Shown here: one piece after another, positions 35,526 through 44,447 of the stretch
How positions within the stretch are numbered: the stretch's first letter is position 1
Layout of the letters: every line of letters starts with the position of its first letter
Source of the DNA: Paenibacillus algicola
Lineage (GTDB): Bacteria > Bacillota > Bacilli > Paenibacillales > Paenibacillaceae
Direction: 5' to 3'
Length of the DNA: 64,000 nucleotides
NCBI RefSeq assembly: GCF_005577435.1
Contig: NZ_CP040396.1
Location: 2,352,501-2,416,500 of the forward strand
Position numbers and translations under genes: made by a program
The notes under the pieces: generated by a model
The model's input: only the letters and a program-made list of their open reading frames with translations
Database searches by the model: none
Told to the model about the DNA's origin: nothing

Positions 35526-35702
35526 TTAATGAGTTGATTGTTACTTGTAACGCTGCTTACGTCCGCTTCGGGAGATCGTACTGCTGAGACTTCCAAAGCT
35601 CCCTGCAATGACCCATACCGCTTAGATTTATATTAGCCAGCTTACATGCAAACAGAATCGCCTTCCCAATGACACGACCTCCCTCCCTTAAATTTAAAAA
35701 CA

Positions 35703-35711
35703 AGTATATCA
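35703..35711 (-). promoter_or_regulatory. possible extended -10 promoter for the CorC-type operon
   Basis: TGATATACT on the minus strand. The stretch between it and 35484 would form a leader of about 210 bases. I compared it with the Mg2+ M-box and yybP-ykoY consensus from memory and saw no match. Apart from these elements, 35512-35837 shows nothing else. Confidence 0.35.
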
Positions 35712-35799
35712 CAAAGTAAACCCAACCATCCAGTTTCACGTTATGGTTTGGAATGTGCACAGGAAAGCGCTTCAAGGTTGAAGCGACCTGATCTAGCAC

Positions 35800-35825
35800 A
35801 AAAACCGCGCAGGGCGCGGTTTTTA
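35800..35825 (-). terminator. rho-independent terminator of the small membrane protein gene
   Basis: Arms AAAAACCGCGC and GCGCGGTTTTT, T-rich on both sides, 13 bases past the stop at 35838. A second perfect hairpin (CGCTTCAA) follows at 35768-35785. Confidence 0.88.
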
Positions 35826-35837
35826 TCAGTCATAGAC

Positions 35838-36032
35838 TTAATCAAAAATCATCCAGATCGCGACAAAGGCAACAATGGAGAGCCCATAAATTACACTCAG
35901 CATGATGATGTTCGCTTTCGTCTTTTTCTCATACTTCGGATTGGATTTGCTGTTCTCCTGCGACATTCCGACCCACAGCGTGGCGATCAGACCGATGACG
36001 ATTAATGAAATGACGACGATATACATCCACAT
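35838..36032 (-). CDS. small two-helix membrane protein of unknown function
   Basis: 64 residues: MWMYIVVISLIVIGLIATLW, then a charged loop rich in Lys and Ser (ENSKSNPKYEKKTK), then a second hydrophobic segment ending IWMIFD. AAAGGAAG lies seven bases before the ATG and a clean terminator follows, so it is probably expressed. It is 40 bases downstream of the acetyltransferase gene on the same strand. I recognise no family. Confidence 0.72.
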   Translation of the reverse strand: MWMYIVVISLIVIGLIATLWVGMSQENSKSNPKYEKKTKANIIMLSVIYGLSIVAFVAIWMIFD

Positions 36033-36072
36033 GACGTTGACTTCCTTTCTGCAGCGTTCTAAGTATCATTCT

Positions 36073-37251
36073 TTAGAAAAAGTCCATCAGCATCGGCGGG
36101 CGGACCGGAATGGAAGCCTCCAGCCGCTGCAAGGCTGTCTCATCGCCCTGCAGTCTGCCGGAGCGAACCAGCTCCGCAGGCTTTACATAGCCCAGCAGCA
36201 GGGCGGTTAGTGCTCCAATGTCCAGATGAAGCTGGTCAGGACTTGAACCCTTGACGGCTTCTTCGACCTTCTGAACGATGATTCCGGTGTCAGCATTGCT
36301 TTGAATGTTCCACACTCCATCGTTCCAGGGCGCTGCCTCATCAGAAATGTGAAGTGTCCATCCTTCACCGGTAATAAGATGCAGCGGATATGATCTCAGA
36401 AAAGCCTCTACATCCACAATCCTCGCCATGAAATAAGGAAAACGCTCCTGATGAATTCGGGGATCAGGCAGCATGAACGGCAGCCGATCATCTCCCGGCA
36501 CCATAGTCAGAGTCACTTCTTCAATCCGAGCGTCATGGTTGGAGATATACGTCCATAGAGCGCTTCGAGCCTGTTCATGTAAGAACACGAACTCGCTGCA
36601 TACCAGCTCTTTATCCTTCAGCTCGTACAGAATATATCCCTGCGGCTCACCGTCCTCTGCATAGTAAACGGCGGTATGGGCTTGGTCTTTAAGCACGGAA
36701 TGCTTCCACCACTCGGTTGTGCGCACCAGTGTACCGTTGTAGCATTCAGCAAATGCCTCATAGAGAGAGCTTAGCAGATTTATATCTGCAGTTCCGCGGA
36801 CAATCCGTCCCGGAACGGAGGTCTTGGGGGGAAGCTGATGCATCTGAAGCTTGTAGGTTAAGGTATCCGTAAATACCTCCCAGCCAAATTTGCGGTAAAA
36901 AGGAATGGAGAACGGGTGAAGAAACGAAACGGCCTGTCCTTCTGCTCTCATATGCTGAAGGGCATGCTTGAGCAGCTTAGCGACATGTCCTTTGCGCCGA
37001 TTCTCCGGCCAGGTAGCTACACCGGCAATGCCGCCCATGCTGAACTTCTGGTTGTGCAAATAAATCTGAAAGGGCAAGATGGTCAGCTTCGCCTGCAGCT
37101 TCCCCTCCTCAAAGCATCCCCAGAACTGTTCTGGCCGGAACAGCTCTCGTTTCTTATCCTTCTGCTCTTTGGTTAATGTGTACTGAAAAGCATACTCCGA
37201 CAAAGAGATGCTGTCCTCAAACTCATCCATACTCAGGTTTCTCATTTCCAT
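36073..37251 (-). CDS. Eis-like GNAT N-acetyltransferase
   Basis: About 392 residues, with two GNAT folds and a sterol-carrier-like C-terminal domain as in Eis. The acetyl-CoA loop is ATWPENRRKGHVAKLLKHAL (about residues 80-100), followed by FLHPFSIPFYRKFGWEVF, a hallmark of this group. The C-terminus ends with MLMDFF, and the terminal carboxylate serves catalysis in Eis proteins. The substrate could be an aminoglycoside or another amine. The ATG at 37251 has AAAGGAGC nine bases upstream. Confidence 0.88.
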   Translation of the reverse strand: MEMRNLSMDEFEDSISLSEYAFQYTLTKEQKDKKRELFRPEQFWGCFEEGKLQAKLTILPFQIYLHNQKFSMGGIAGVATWPENRRKGHVAKLLKHALQHMRAEGQAVSFLHPFSIPFYRKFGWEVFTDTLTYKLQMHQLPPKTSVPGRIVRGTADINLLSSLYEAFAECYNGTLVRTTEWWKHSVLKDQAHTAVYYAEDGEPQGYILYELKDKELVCSEFVFLHEQARSALWTYISNHDARIEEVTLTMVPGDDRLPFMLPDPRIHQERFPYFMARIVDVEAFLRSYPLHLITGEGWTLHISDEAAPWNDGVWNIQSNADTGIIVQKVEEAVKGSSPDQLHLDIGALTALLLGYVKPAELVRSGRLQGDETALQRLEASIPVRPPMLMDFF

Positions 37252-37322
37252 AGAGATCGTGCTCCTTTCCATGCTGCTGTCTGACAACATTGTCTACGCT
37301 TTCCCCTGTCTCTGTCAAACAT

Positions 37323-37367
37323 GAAAAAAACTGCACCGTGTCAGCCTAAAGGCTCCCCGGTGCAGTT
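37323..37367 (-). terminator. rho-independent terminator of the Excalibur protein gene
   Basis: Arms AACTGCACCG and CGGTGCAGTT with a second small inner hairpin, then seven T on the minus strand, 15 bases past the stop at 37382. Confidence 0.9.
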
Positions 37368-37381
37368 TACGCTAGGCCCTA

Positions 37382-37648
37382 TTATTTCTCGCAAGCAATC
37401 CCGTCTTTGTCACGGTCCTTCTTGTAATTCGCTTCATATAATGCTGCAGATACAAACGGCTTGTATTTCGTCTTGCCGCCCTTGTTCTGAATCCCTGCTT
37501 TTTTGGCGACGCCGCCTTTGTACACCTTGTTCAGCTCCGTGCAATTACTGTAGATAACAACACCTTTTGCATCCGCCTTTGGCACTGCAATACATGAGAT
37601 TCCAACAATGAAAACAGCCGTTAACAAGGAAACAGAAAGCTTTTTCAA
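37382..37648 (-). CDS. secreted Excalibur calcium-binding domain protein
   Basis: 88 residues. A signal peptide (MKKLSVSLLTAVFIVGISC to about ADA at 27) precedes one Excalibur domain. The domain carries two Cys (YSNCTELNKVY and GIACEK) and the calcium loop DRDKDGIACE, i.e. the DxDxDGxxCE motif that defines the family. It is probably cell-wall or extracellular; function unknown. The start is TTG at 37648 behind GGAGAAGTG with a rather long spacer. It is monocistronic. Confidence 0.87.
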   Translation of the reverse strand: MKKLSVSLLTAVFIVGISCIAVPKADAKGVVIYSNCTELNKVYKGGVAKKAGIQNKGGKTKYKPFVSAALYEANYKKDRDKDGIACEK

Positions 37649-37738
37649 ATGATATCACTTCTCCTATATAGAACTGACTATGATCATAATCAAGAAGAAG
37701 AGGAATTTCAATAGTTTTGTTAAAAAAAGGTTTTGTAC

Positions 37739-38281
37739 CTATTCTCTAGGTTCATAATGGCAGAGCTTGCCCTCGTAAATGAGCGTCAGTTGGCTGCATT
37801 TTCGAAAATCGTCCGGTGTCACCAAAGCTGGCAGCTTGTCCCACAGCTTGATGCCCGAGCGCTGCAAGATTTCGGCTACAAACTGAGAGCAGAAGTAAGA
37901 GTTGCTGAATTCAACCGGTTCCTGAAGAGCAATGCCGATGACACCTAATATATTGTAGAGAAACTTCTTCTGGCTGCGGATGAAGATGTGCAGGACACGC
38001 TTCATTTTCTCAATTTCCCGCTCACTGACCTTTAGCTCATAAATGACACAGGTAGTATCCGGGAATTTACTGAAGGTGCCTGTCGCAACGTCCTCCTTGA
38101 CGAACCCGCCGTGCAGCGGATTTCGCGGATGCTTACGTCCAAAGCTGTACATTTCTGATAATTCACGGTTAAATGAAATGGATGCGTGGTTATAAGGTGC
38201 TCTCGTATAGCTTTGAATGAGCTGTGTGAACAAGGTCCCTGTATTACTGAGCATAATATAGACTGATGATGGTGAAGCCAT
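37739..38281 (-). CDS. permuted NlpC/P60 (YiiX-like) papain-fold amidase
   Basis: 180 residues. The likely catalytic pair is His in YNHASISFNRE (about residue 31) and Cys in NSYFCSQFVAEILQRSG (about residue 130). The His-before-Cys order is that of the circularly permuted NlpC/P60 group. Members cleave peptide or lipid amide/ester bonds; the substrate is unknown. No signal peptide is seen, so it is probably intracellular. AAGGGG precedes the ATG. It is divergent from the CdsA-like gene. Confidence 0.78.
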   Translation of the reverse strand: MASPSSVYIMLSNTGTLFTQLIQSYTRAPYNHASISFNRELSEMYSFGRKHPRNPLHGGFVKEDVATGTFSKFPDTTCVIYELKVSEREIEKMKRVLHIFIRSQKKFLYNILGVIGIALQEPVEFSNSYFCSQFVAEILQRSGIKLWDKLPALVTPDDFRKCSQLTLIYEGKLCHYEPRE

Positions 38282-38368
38282 AGTAAATTACCCCTTATCA
38301 TTGAACAACTATTGCTTCATAATAACATAGGATTCTATTCTTGAAATCATTTCATAGACAAGTTGGTG

Positions 38369-39289
38369 ATGGTGTTGAACAGCAGCCCTTCTACTTTAAT
38401 TGTAATCCTGGCAGGCCTTTTGCTCGTACATATTCTGTTTCTTATTCTCGGTCGGCTCCAGCCGGACCGTGATTACTCTCGTATCGGTCATCGGATTAAT
38501 ACCTGGTGGGGCATGTTCTTTGTCTTCTGTCTGGCCGCGCTATTTAATCCGGTGGTTTCCCTGCTTTCTCTGATGGCCTTGTCGTTCTTCGCTTTAAAAG
38601 AATATTTCTCCATGATCCGCACTCGAAAGCATGATCGGCGGATTTTTCTGTGGGCGTATCTATCGATCCCGGTTCAATTTTATTGGATCTATATAGGCTG
38701 GTATGGCATGTTTATTGTGTTTATCCCGGTCTATGTGTTTCTGTTTCTGCCTCTTCCCCGTTTGATCAACAAGGGTACGCTCGGTTTCCTGCGCAGTGTC
38801 AGCTCGACCCAATGGGGGCTGATGCTGATGGTGTTCGGCCTGAGCCATCTGGCTTATTTCCAGGTAGCCACCCCGCAATACGGGGCCGGCCTGGTTCTGT
38901 TTCTGGTCATCCTGACGCAGCTCAATGATGTGGTTCACGAGATCTCCTCCATTTATCTGGGCAAACGCCGGATTGTACCGACTGCTAATCCGCTGCTGAC
39001 CTGGGAGGGCTTTGTCTGTGGCTTTCTGGCTACAGCCGCCGCGGCTGTATTCCTGACTCCATACCTGACGCCCTTTGATCTTAAGTTCGGTGTCATATCC
39101 GGGATGCTGATCAGCCTTAGCGGATTCTTTGGCAGCCTAACCGTCTCTGTATTAAAGCGTGATTTGCTCATTGGCGATGATGAACGCTTTGAAGCGTTGA
39201 AGAAAAGCTACCTGAGCCGCGTCGATAGCCTGGCTTATACCTCTCCCGTCTTTCTGCATTTCACACGCTACTTTTTTGACTTTATGTAG
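38369..39289 (+). CDS. CdsA-like phosphatidate cytidylyltransferase family protein
   Basis: About 306 residues with eight or so membrane segments. The family's C-terminal signature is recognisable but diverged: LNDVVHEISSIYLGKRRI in place of the usual D...aYf.Gk, NPLLTWEGFVCG in place of SPxKTxEG, and GSLTVSVLKRDLLIGDDERF in place of GD...S..KR..gvKD. The Asp/Lys/Arg pattern for metal and CTP is partly kept. It is more like the YnbB branch than housekeeping CdsA, so it may activate an unusual lipid. No clear ribosome site was seen; ATG at 38369 and TTG at 38363 are both possible. Confidence 0.75.
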   Translation: MVLNSSPSTLIVILAGLLLVHILFLILGRLQPDRDYSRIGHRINTWWGMFFVFCLAALFNPVVSLLSLMALSFFALKEYFSMIRTRKHDRRIFLWAYLSIPVQFYWIYIGWYGMFIVFIPVYVFLFLPLPRLINKGTLGFLRSVSSTQWGLMLMVFGLSHLAYFQVATPQYGAGLVLFLVILTQLNDVVHEISSIYLGKRRIVPTANPLLTWEGFVCGFLATAAAAVFLTPYLTPFDLKFGVISGMLISLSGFFGSLTVSVLKRDLLIGDDERFEALKKSYLSRVDSLAYTSPVFLHFTRYFFDFM

Positions 39290-39298
39290 GTGGAGTAT

Positions 39299-39332
39299 AA
39301 ACAGGCCCTGTCATAAGCGACAGGGCCTGTTT
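39299..39332. terminator. strong bidirectional terminator between convergent genes
   Basis: A perfect 14-base inverted repeat (AAACAGGCCCTGTC and complement) with a six-base loop, nine bases past the CdsA-like stop and 17 bases past the chemoreceptor stop on the other strand. Confidence 0.9.
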
Positions 39333-39348
39333 AACTATTCATTTTAGA

Positions 39349-41343
39349 CTACGCATTACGATCTAATACAAATTGAGAGGAGCTGTCATCCAGGTCTTCT
39401 GCGATTCGCTTCACGTGATCGGCCTGCTGCATAGTCTGCTCAACGGCTGCCGACTGCTTGGCGGCTTCCTGCTTCATATCCTTGCTGCTTTCAGAAGATT
39501 TCAAAGCGATCTGCGAAACCTCTTCCAGTGCGGCACTGATCTCCTCGGTTCCTGCCGACATTTGCTCTGCAGCTTGAGAGATTTCGGAAATTTGAGAGGA
39601 TACTGCATCAGCCGATTCTATCAGCTCTTCAAAAATCAGGCTGGTCTTCTGCATCATATTCACGCCGACTTCAATTTCGTGAGAGTTGCTTTGGATCGAT
39701 GAAGCCGTTTGCTCTACCGAATCCTGAATGTCGGTAATCAGCGCGGTAATCTGCTCTGCGGAGGTTCTCGACTGCTCCGACAGCTTGCGGATTTCCGAAG
39801 CGACGACAGCAAAGCCGCGACCGTGCTCTCCCGCTCTCGCGGCCTCAATACTGGCATTCAGCGCAAGCATCTGGGTCTGAGAAGCTACACCCTGCACGAC
39901 CGAGGCCATTTCACCAATATGCGCGGAGTGCTCATTGAGCTTCAAGATCGCTTCCTGGGCAAGCTGTGCCGCCTGATTGACTTCGTTCATCTGCCCTACT
40001 GCGGCTTTCAGAGAACGTCCCCCTTGCTTGGCCCCTTGATTCATGAACAGCGCCGCCTGGTTTACCGTTCCCGCAGCTTCAGCCACTTTTGTCACGGATT
40101 CAGCCAGCTCCTCCATCGCCCGGGCACTTTCACGCAGAGCCTGAGACTGATTCTGAGTGCCCTTCACGGTGTCATTGAGAGATTCCGATAGAGACTCCGT
40201 AACCTCACTCGTTTCTTGAGCGGACTGGTGCAGCTGCAACGAGCTGGCATTCAGCTGCTGTGTGCTTTGCTTGACCCGTGTCATTAGCTGCTCCAGATGA
40301 TGAATAAAGCGATTAATTTCATTAGCCAGCCCGGCAAGCTCGTCCTGTCCCTTCACGCGGATTCGATATGTCAGATCCGCCTGGCCAGAATTTAAATTTT
40401 GGGCAGCGAACAGCAGCTGCTGCAGCTTTTTCCCGATAATATAACGGTTTAATATGTAAATGAGCACCAAAACCATGACGAACAGAACACTGAATTGCAG
40501 GAGCACGCTTTGCTTCTGCTTGGCAGCCATAAGGTCAGAGGCATCCTTTGAAAGTGCTACCCGGACCCCACCCCAGTGCTCGCCATCAATGTAGAGCGGA
40601 TAAGAGATATCCCAGGTTTCCACCACTCTGCCGTCAATGACCCGAGGGTATTTCTGCAGCAGCACCTGGGATGTATCTGTGTTTGCCGCCGCTGCATAGC
40701 CGGTCTTGTCGTTAAATACCCGATTAGCCCGGTATTTCTGACTGAGTAATCCGGTATCGCCCCAGGGATCTACTGACTGCTCGCCGATTGGAGAATATGT
40801 CGTGTTGTGAGTCGCTATATAGCCGGCCGCCTCCGGATTATCCGAATACGCAGCCGGAATTGCAAACACAACCGAGCTGTCTACAAGGAAGCTGTCAATA
40901 ACAGACTGCCATTTGTCATCAGTATAAGCATCATATTCACTACTATACTTTAGCTCATATTGCCACAGCGGAATCTCACTCCCGTCATGCAGCAACTGAA
41001 GCTTGTTCATGGCATCCGGCTCATTCTCCATTCTTTTGCGGGCAGCTTCTTCACTTTCAGGGAGTACAGACAGCTGATCATTGAAGAGCCGAGTTCTCAA
41101 CTCCTGTCCGGTATACGCTTGCCCGTTGCTTAGCGTGACTCCATTTCTAAGATCATCCTCCGTTAAAGACTGAAGCGTCTGCGCTAAAGATTTGGCAAGC
41201 GCACTTCCCTTATCCAGCAGCTGCTGCTCCACATCCTTCTCCATTCGATCCCATTGCCTCATGACAAAGAGAAACATAACCAATAACAGTGCGACGGCCA
41301 TCACGAGAATAAACTTTGCACTTAACGTATGTAGCCAGCGAAT
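39349..41343 (-). CDS. methyl-accepting chemotaxis protein
   Basis: About 664 residues. One membrane segment near the N-terminus ([18 protein letters not shown]), a large outside sensor region to about 285, a second segment ([20 protein letters not shown]), HAMP (about 310-360), then a long coiled signalling domain. The hairpin tip in [29 protein letters not shown] is diagnostic. The sensor has WxxxY-rich, Cache-like character; its ligand is unknown. The start is unusual: the best match to the receptor N-terminus ([10 protein letters not shown]) begins at ATT 41343, nine bases after GAGAGGAG. The next GTG/ATG (41304/41301) would cut into the first membrane helix. Confidence 0.9.
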   Translation of the reverse strand: MRWLHTLSAKFILVMAVALLLVMFLFVMRQWDRMEKDVEQQLLDKGSALAKSLAQTLQSLTEDDLRNGVTLSNGQAYTGQELRTRLFNDQLSVLPESEEAARKRMENEPDAMNKLQLLHDGSEIPLWQYELKYSSEYDAYTDDKWQSVIDSFLVDSSVVFAIPAAYSDNPEAAGYIATHNTTYSPIGEQSVDPWGDTGLLSQKYRANRVFNDKTGYAAAANTDTSQVLLQKYPRVIDGRVVETWDISYPLYIDGEHWGGVRVALSKDASDLMAAKQKQSVLLQFSVLFVMVLVLIYILNRYIIGKKLQQLLFAAQNLNSGQADLTYRIRVKGQDELAGLANEINRFIHHLEQLMTRVKQSTQQLNASSLQLHQSAQETSEVTESLSESLNDTVKGTQNQSQALRESARAMEELAESVTKVAEAAGTVNQAALFMNQGAKQGGRSLKAAVGQMNEVNQAAQLAQEAILKLNEHSAHIGEMASVVQGVASQTQMLALNASIEAARAGEHGRGFAVVASEIRKLSEQSRTSAEQITALITDIQDSVEQTASSIQSNSHEIEVGVNMMQKTSLIFEELIESADAVSSQISEISQAAEQMSAGTEEISAALEEVSQIALKSSESSKDMKQEAAKQSAAVEQTMQQADHVKRIAEDLDDSSSQFVLDRNA

Positions 41344-41464
41344 GGTAATACTCTCCTCTCTTTTTCTACAATATTCTACAATGTACTTCTATTCACATTC
41401 TATACCTTTGTGATTCATGTTACAAGCGGATATTTTATTAAAGTAACATGGTAAAGCGATGTAG

Positions 41465-41501
41465 AAAAAGACCCTTTTCCTCTCATCCAGGAAAAAGGTC
41501 T
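41465..41501 (-). terminator. rho-independent terminator of the uspA gene
   Basis: Arms AGACCTTTTTCCT and AGGAAAAGGGTCT, then TTTTT on the minus strand, 19 bases past the UspA stop. Confidence 0.85.
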
Positions 41502-41519
41502 ATACATGCTTATCCGTCC

Positions 41520-41939
41520 TTATTTCACAATAAGTACCGGACATTGAGCCCGCTTGACTACCTTATGACTGACGCTGCCAAGGACCATCTCCTGAAGAGC
41601 ATTGAGGCCACGGCTGCCAATCACGACCAGGCTGGCTTTTTCTTTGTTGACATAATCCACAATGGCAGGCCCCGGCTCACCATGGAGCACCTTCACCTTG
41701 TACGTGATCTCTTCCTGCTGAAGCCACTCCTCCACGCTTGCTAGCTTCTTCCGGCGAAGCTGCTCTACCTCTACATGGCTCTGGGCATGAAGTATTTCGC
41801 TTTTGGCCTTGTCGAAGTCAGCGACCAGTACAACCTCCACGGTAGCGTTAGCCGAAGCTTTAGCCAGCTTGCCGGCTTCCTTCGCCGCTCGTAACGAATT
41901 CTGTGATCCGTCAGCAGCCAGTACAATACGTTCATACAT
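41520..41939 (-). CDS. universal stress protein (UspA family)
   Basis: 139 residues. The N-terminal strand is ERIVLAADGSQNS. The ATP-binding motif G-2x-G-9x-G-S/T is complete in VIGSRGLNALQEMVLGSVS near the C-terminus, and it ends with CPVLIVK. It probably binds ATP as a dimer. It follows the SulP transporter by 21 bases on the same strand, a pairing seen in many bacteria, and may modulate that transporter. AAGGAG precedes the ATG. Confidence 0.92.
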   Translation of the reverse strand: MYERIVLAADGSQNSLRAAKEAGKLAKASANATVEVVLVADFDKAKSEILHAQSHVEVEQLRRKKLASVEEWLQQEEITYKVKVLHGEPGPAIVDYVNKEKASLVVIGSRGLNALQEMVLGSVSHKVVKRAQCPVLIVK

Positions 41940-41960
41940 GGAATATCACTCCTTGGTCCA

Positions 41961-43427
41961 TTAATGTGCACTTCGGTTTGCTGCTTGAGGATCTTTGTAT
42001 ACCGCCAGCTTATCTACGATTTTTTGACTTGCTGAATTGAGGCCTTTGACAGTCACTTTATTGTCGTTCTCTTTGTATTTGATGACTACCCGGTCAATGG
42101 CTCCCACTGCGGAGTCATCCCACACATGGGCGTTGGAGAAATCAATGACAATATTCTGATTCTGTGCAGTCAAGTCAAACTTATGAACAAAGCTGTCAAC
42201 GGATGCAAAGAACAGCTGACCCTCCACCTGAAAAATCGTACTGTGTTGCTGCTTCGATTCCGTAACCTTGATGCGCGAGATTTTGGAAACGAACAGAACG
42301 GCACTCAGAATGACCCCGGCAATAACGCCTTTGGACAGGTCATGGGTGGCAACGACAATAATAACAGTGACCAGCATGACTGCGGCATCGCCGCGCGGGG
42401 CCTTCACAACATATTTAAAGGAAGACCAGTCAAAGGTGCCGATGGATACCATGATCATGATTCCGGCAAGAACCGGCATCGGGATTTGAACCACATAATT
42501 GCCGAGCACGAGGATCAGGAACATCAGGAATGCACCTGCCACAAAAGTAGACAGCCTTCCTCGTCCGCCGGACTTCACATTAATAACCGATTGGCCAATC
42601 ATTGCACAGCCGGCCATGCCGCCAAAGAAACCTGTTACAAAGTTTGCAATTCCCTGTCCCCGGGCTTCCCGGTTCTTGTTACTGCCTGTATCCGTCATAT
42701 CATCTACAATTTGAGCGGTCAGCAAAGACTCCAGCAGCCCCACGATCGACAAGGCAATCGCATAAGGGAAAATAATCTGCAGCGTCTCCAGATTTAACGG
42801 AACATCGGGAAACAAAAAGGCAGGAAGCGACCGGTCGATATGTCCCAAATCGCCGACGGTTCCCAGGTTAGCACCAGACATCACTGCGATCACGGAGAGC
42901 AGGACGATTGCGATAAGTGGTGCCGGGATCGCTTTGAAGAAACGTGGCAGCACGTACACAATCAGCAGCGTCAAGCCGACAAATAAATACGTCATCATCG
43001 AGATATTCCAGAAATACGGTACCTGAGCCATGAATATCAGAATCGCCAAGGCGTTGACGAAGCCAATCATGACTGCTCGCGGGATGAACTTCATTAGCCT
43101 GGCTACCTTGAAGTAGCCAAGAAGAAACTGAATAATCCCTGTCAGGATTGTAGCGGCGAGCAAATAGTTCAGGCCATGGTCTTTCACGAGTGAAGCGATC
43201 ACTAATGCCATCGCACCCGTAGCTGCGGATATCATTCCCGGACGGCCGCCTGCAAAGGATATGATGACAGCGATGATAAACGAAGCATACAGCCCCACCA
43301 TCGGATCCACATTCGCAATTAAGGAAAAAGCAATGGCTTCCGGGATGAGCGCGAGCGCAACTACGATGCCGGAGAGCAGATCTCCCCTCACATTGCCGAA
43401 CCATTCATTTCTTAATCTTTCGGACAC
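41961..43427 (-). CDS. SulP family anion transporter with STAS domain
   Basis: A 488-residue transporter with about 11-12 membrane segments and a C-terminal STAS domain (about 390-480, with [21 protein letters not shown]). SulP landmarks are [26 protein letters not shown] near residue 45, and [20 protein letters not shown] mid-protein. It carries sulfate, bicarbonate or another anion, probably with H+ or Na+; BicA-like bicarbonate uptake is an option. The start is GTG at 43427 behind GAGGTGG. It is in an operon with uspA. Confidence 0.88.
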   Translation of the reverse strand: MSERLRNEWFGNVRGDLLSGIVVALALIPEAIAFSLIANVDPMVGLYASFIIAVIISFAGGRPGMISAATGAMALVIASLVKDHGLNYLLAATILTGIIQFLLGYFKVARLMKFIPRAVMIGFVNALAILIFMAQVPYFWNISMMTYLFVGLTLLIVYVLPRFFKAIPAPLIAIVLLSVIAVMSGANLGTVGDLGHIDRSLPAFLFPDVPLNLETLQIIFPYAIALSIVGLLESLLTAQIVDDMTDTGSNKNREARGQGIANFVTGFFGGMAGCAMIGQSVINVKSGGRGRLSTFVAGAFLMFLILVLGNYVVQIPMPVLAGIMIMVSIGTFDWSSFKYVVKAPRGDAAVMLVTVIIVVATHDLSKGVIAGVILSAVLFVSKISRIKVTESKQQHSTIFQVEGQLFFASVDSFVHKFDLTAQNQNIVIDFSNAHVWDDSAVGAIDRVVIKYKENDNKVTVKGLNSASQKIVDKLAVYKDPQAANRSAH

Positions 43428-43602
43428 TTGTATTCCACCTCATCCAATATATTGGCTTTTACGATTGATATAGGATATGATTACATCGTATTCAGCCTGT
43501 TCACAACCAACAGTTTATCACCGCTAGTCCCGAAATGGAACCTTTTTGGGGCTTTTATTTTTCATGAAGGATATACCGTGTTTTGCAGTAAGGAGCCTGG
43601 TT

Positions 43603-44145
43603 ATGATTATTGGATATATGCGACCTTTTTATGAAGACCCCGAGTGTGAATGCCAGACAAAGCAGTTAACGGACCATGGCTGTCAGCATATCTATCAGGA
43701 GGAGCATGCCGCACCCAAGAGACGCACTGAGTTGGAGCGGATGATGGAGCAGCTGCAGCCGGGCGACACCGTCATCGTAACAAAGCTGTTCGTCTGGGCC
43801 GATTCAACCCGGCACCTGGTAGAGCTATTAGAGATGCTGGAGCAGAAGCAGGCGGTCTTATTATCCCTTCAAGAAGGAATTGAGACTGATCCTGCCCTAG
43901 CGTACCCGTTCCAGACCATTGCCAAGCATTTGGTGCAATTCCAAAGCGATGCCATGAGCGAGAATACGCGGCAAGGATTGCTGCAGGCGAAGGAAAAAGG
44001 CAATGCCCCCGGTCGGCCGCGTAAGCCGGATCAGAATGTACAGCGCGCGATTGAAATGTATCAGAGCAAAACATACTCGCTTGCCCAGATCAAAGATGAG
44101 ACCGGCATCAGTAAATCAACGCTATACCGGTATTTGGAGCAGTGA
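43603..44145 (+). CDS. serine-recombinase-like protein lacking catalytic residues, with C-terminal HTH
   Basis: 180 residues. The resolvase-type fold is recognisable: MIIGYMRPFYEDPECECQTKQL aligns with the usual start YxRVSTxxQxxxxQ, and LLSLQEGIETD with the usual sl.E.iDT. The C-terminus GRPRKPDQN...GISKSTLYRYLEQ is a resolvase-type HTH. However, the nucleophile serine (RVST) reads MRPFY, and the Arg cluster (RLxRSxxDL) reads FVWADSTRHL. It should therefore bind DNA but not recombine it. The ATG at 43603 has AAGGAG seven bases upstream. It stands alone. Confidence 0.75.
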   Translation: MIIGYMRPFYEDPECECQTKQLTDHGCQHIYQEEHAAPKRRTELERMMEQLQPGDTVIVTKLFVWADSTRHLVELLEMLEQKQAVLLSLQEGIETDPALAYPFQTIAKHLVQFQSDAMSENTRQGLLQAKEKGNAPGRPRKPDQNVQRAIEMYQSKTYSLAQIKDETGISKSTLYRYLEQ

Positions 44146-44170
44146 TGCTGATCTCCACGTACCTTCTATC

Positions 44171-44224
44171 CACCGTTCTTTTGCAGAGCCTTGGGATCTC
44201 GTGCCGGCTCTGAGGAGAACGGTG
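44171..44224 (+). terminator. long hairpin after the recombinase-like gene
   Basis: CACCGTTCT pairs with AGAACGGTG and an inner AGAGCC with GGCTCT, followed by TTTGGGTTG. It is 26 bases past the stop. The T tract is poor. The rest of 44146-44374 has no gene that I can support. Confidence 0.5.
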
Positions 44225-44374
44225 TTTGGGTTGTGCTCCTGATATTTGGCGGTTGTTATGTGCCCCCTTGGCGGGGTTCGAGCCTCCGTTGTGACGAATA
44301 TCTAATGTTTTATTATTTTGAATTTTTCACATGTTGTAATTGTATAAATAGAGACGATAATAGAGCCCTTCCCA

Positions 44375-44415
44375 TGAAAAAAGCTGATCGAAAGGCTTAC
44401 GCCTCAGACCAGCTT
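44375..44415 (-). terminator. rho-independent terminator of the surface protein gene
   Basis: Arms AAGCTGGTC and GATCAGCTT with an inner AGGC/GCCT pairing, then six T on the minus strand, 33 bases past the stop at 44448. Confidence 0.85.
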
Positions 44416-44447
44416 GATGGATAACGAATATAAGTTCTTCTCAGCCT

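Noticed and set aside
35484..35711. M-box (Mg2+) or yybP-ykoY (Mn2+) riboswitch before the CorC-type genes
   Set aside because: The conserved blocks of either class, as I remember them, are not present. Kept only as an unexplained leader.
35557..35799. 80-codon minus-strand frame upstream of the CorC-type gene
   Set aside because: No family resemblance. It spans the candidate promoter and ends inside the leader. Treated as chance.
44260..44295. GGGGTTCGAGCC resembling a tRNA T-arm
   Set aside because: No acceptor, D or anticodon stem could be folded around it. The T-stem itself pairs poorly.
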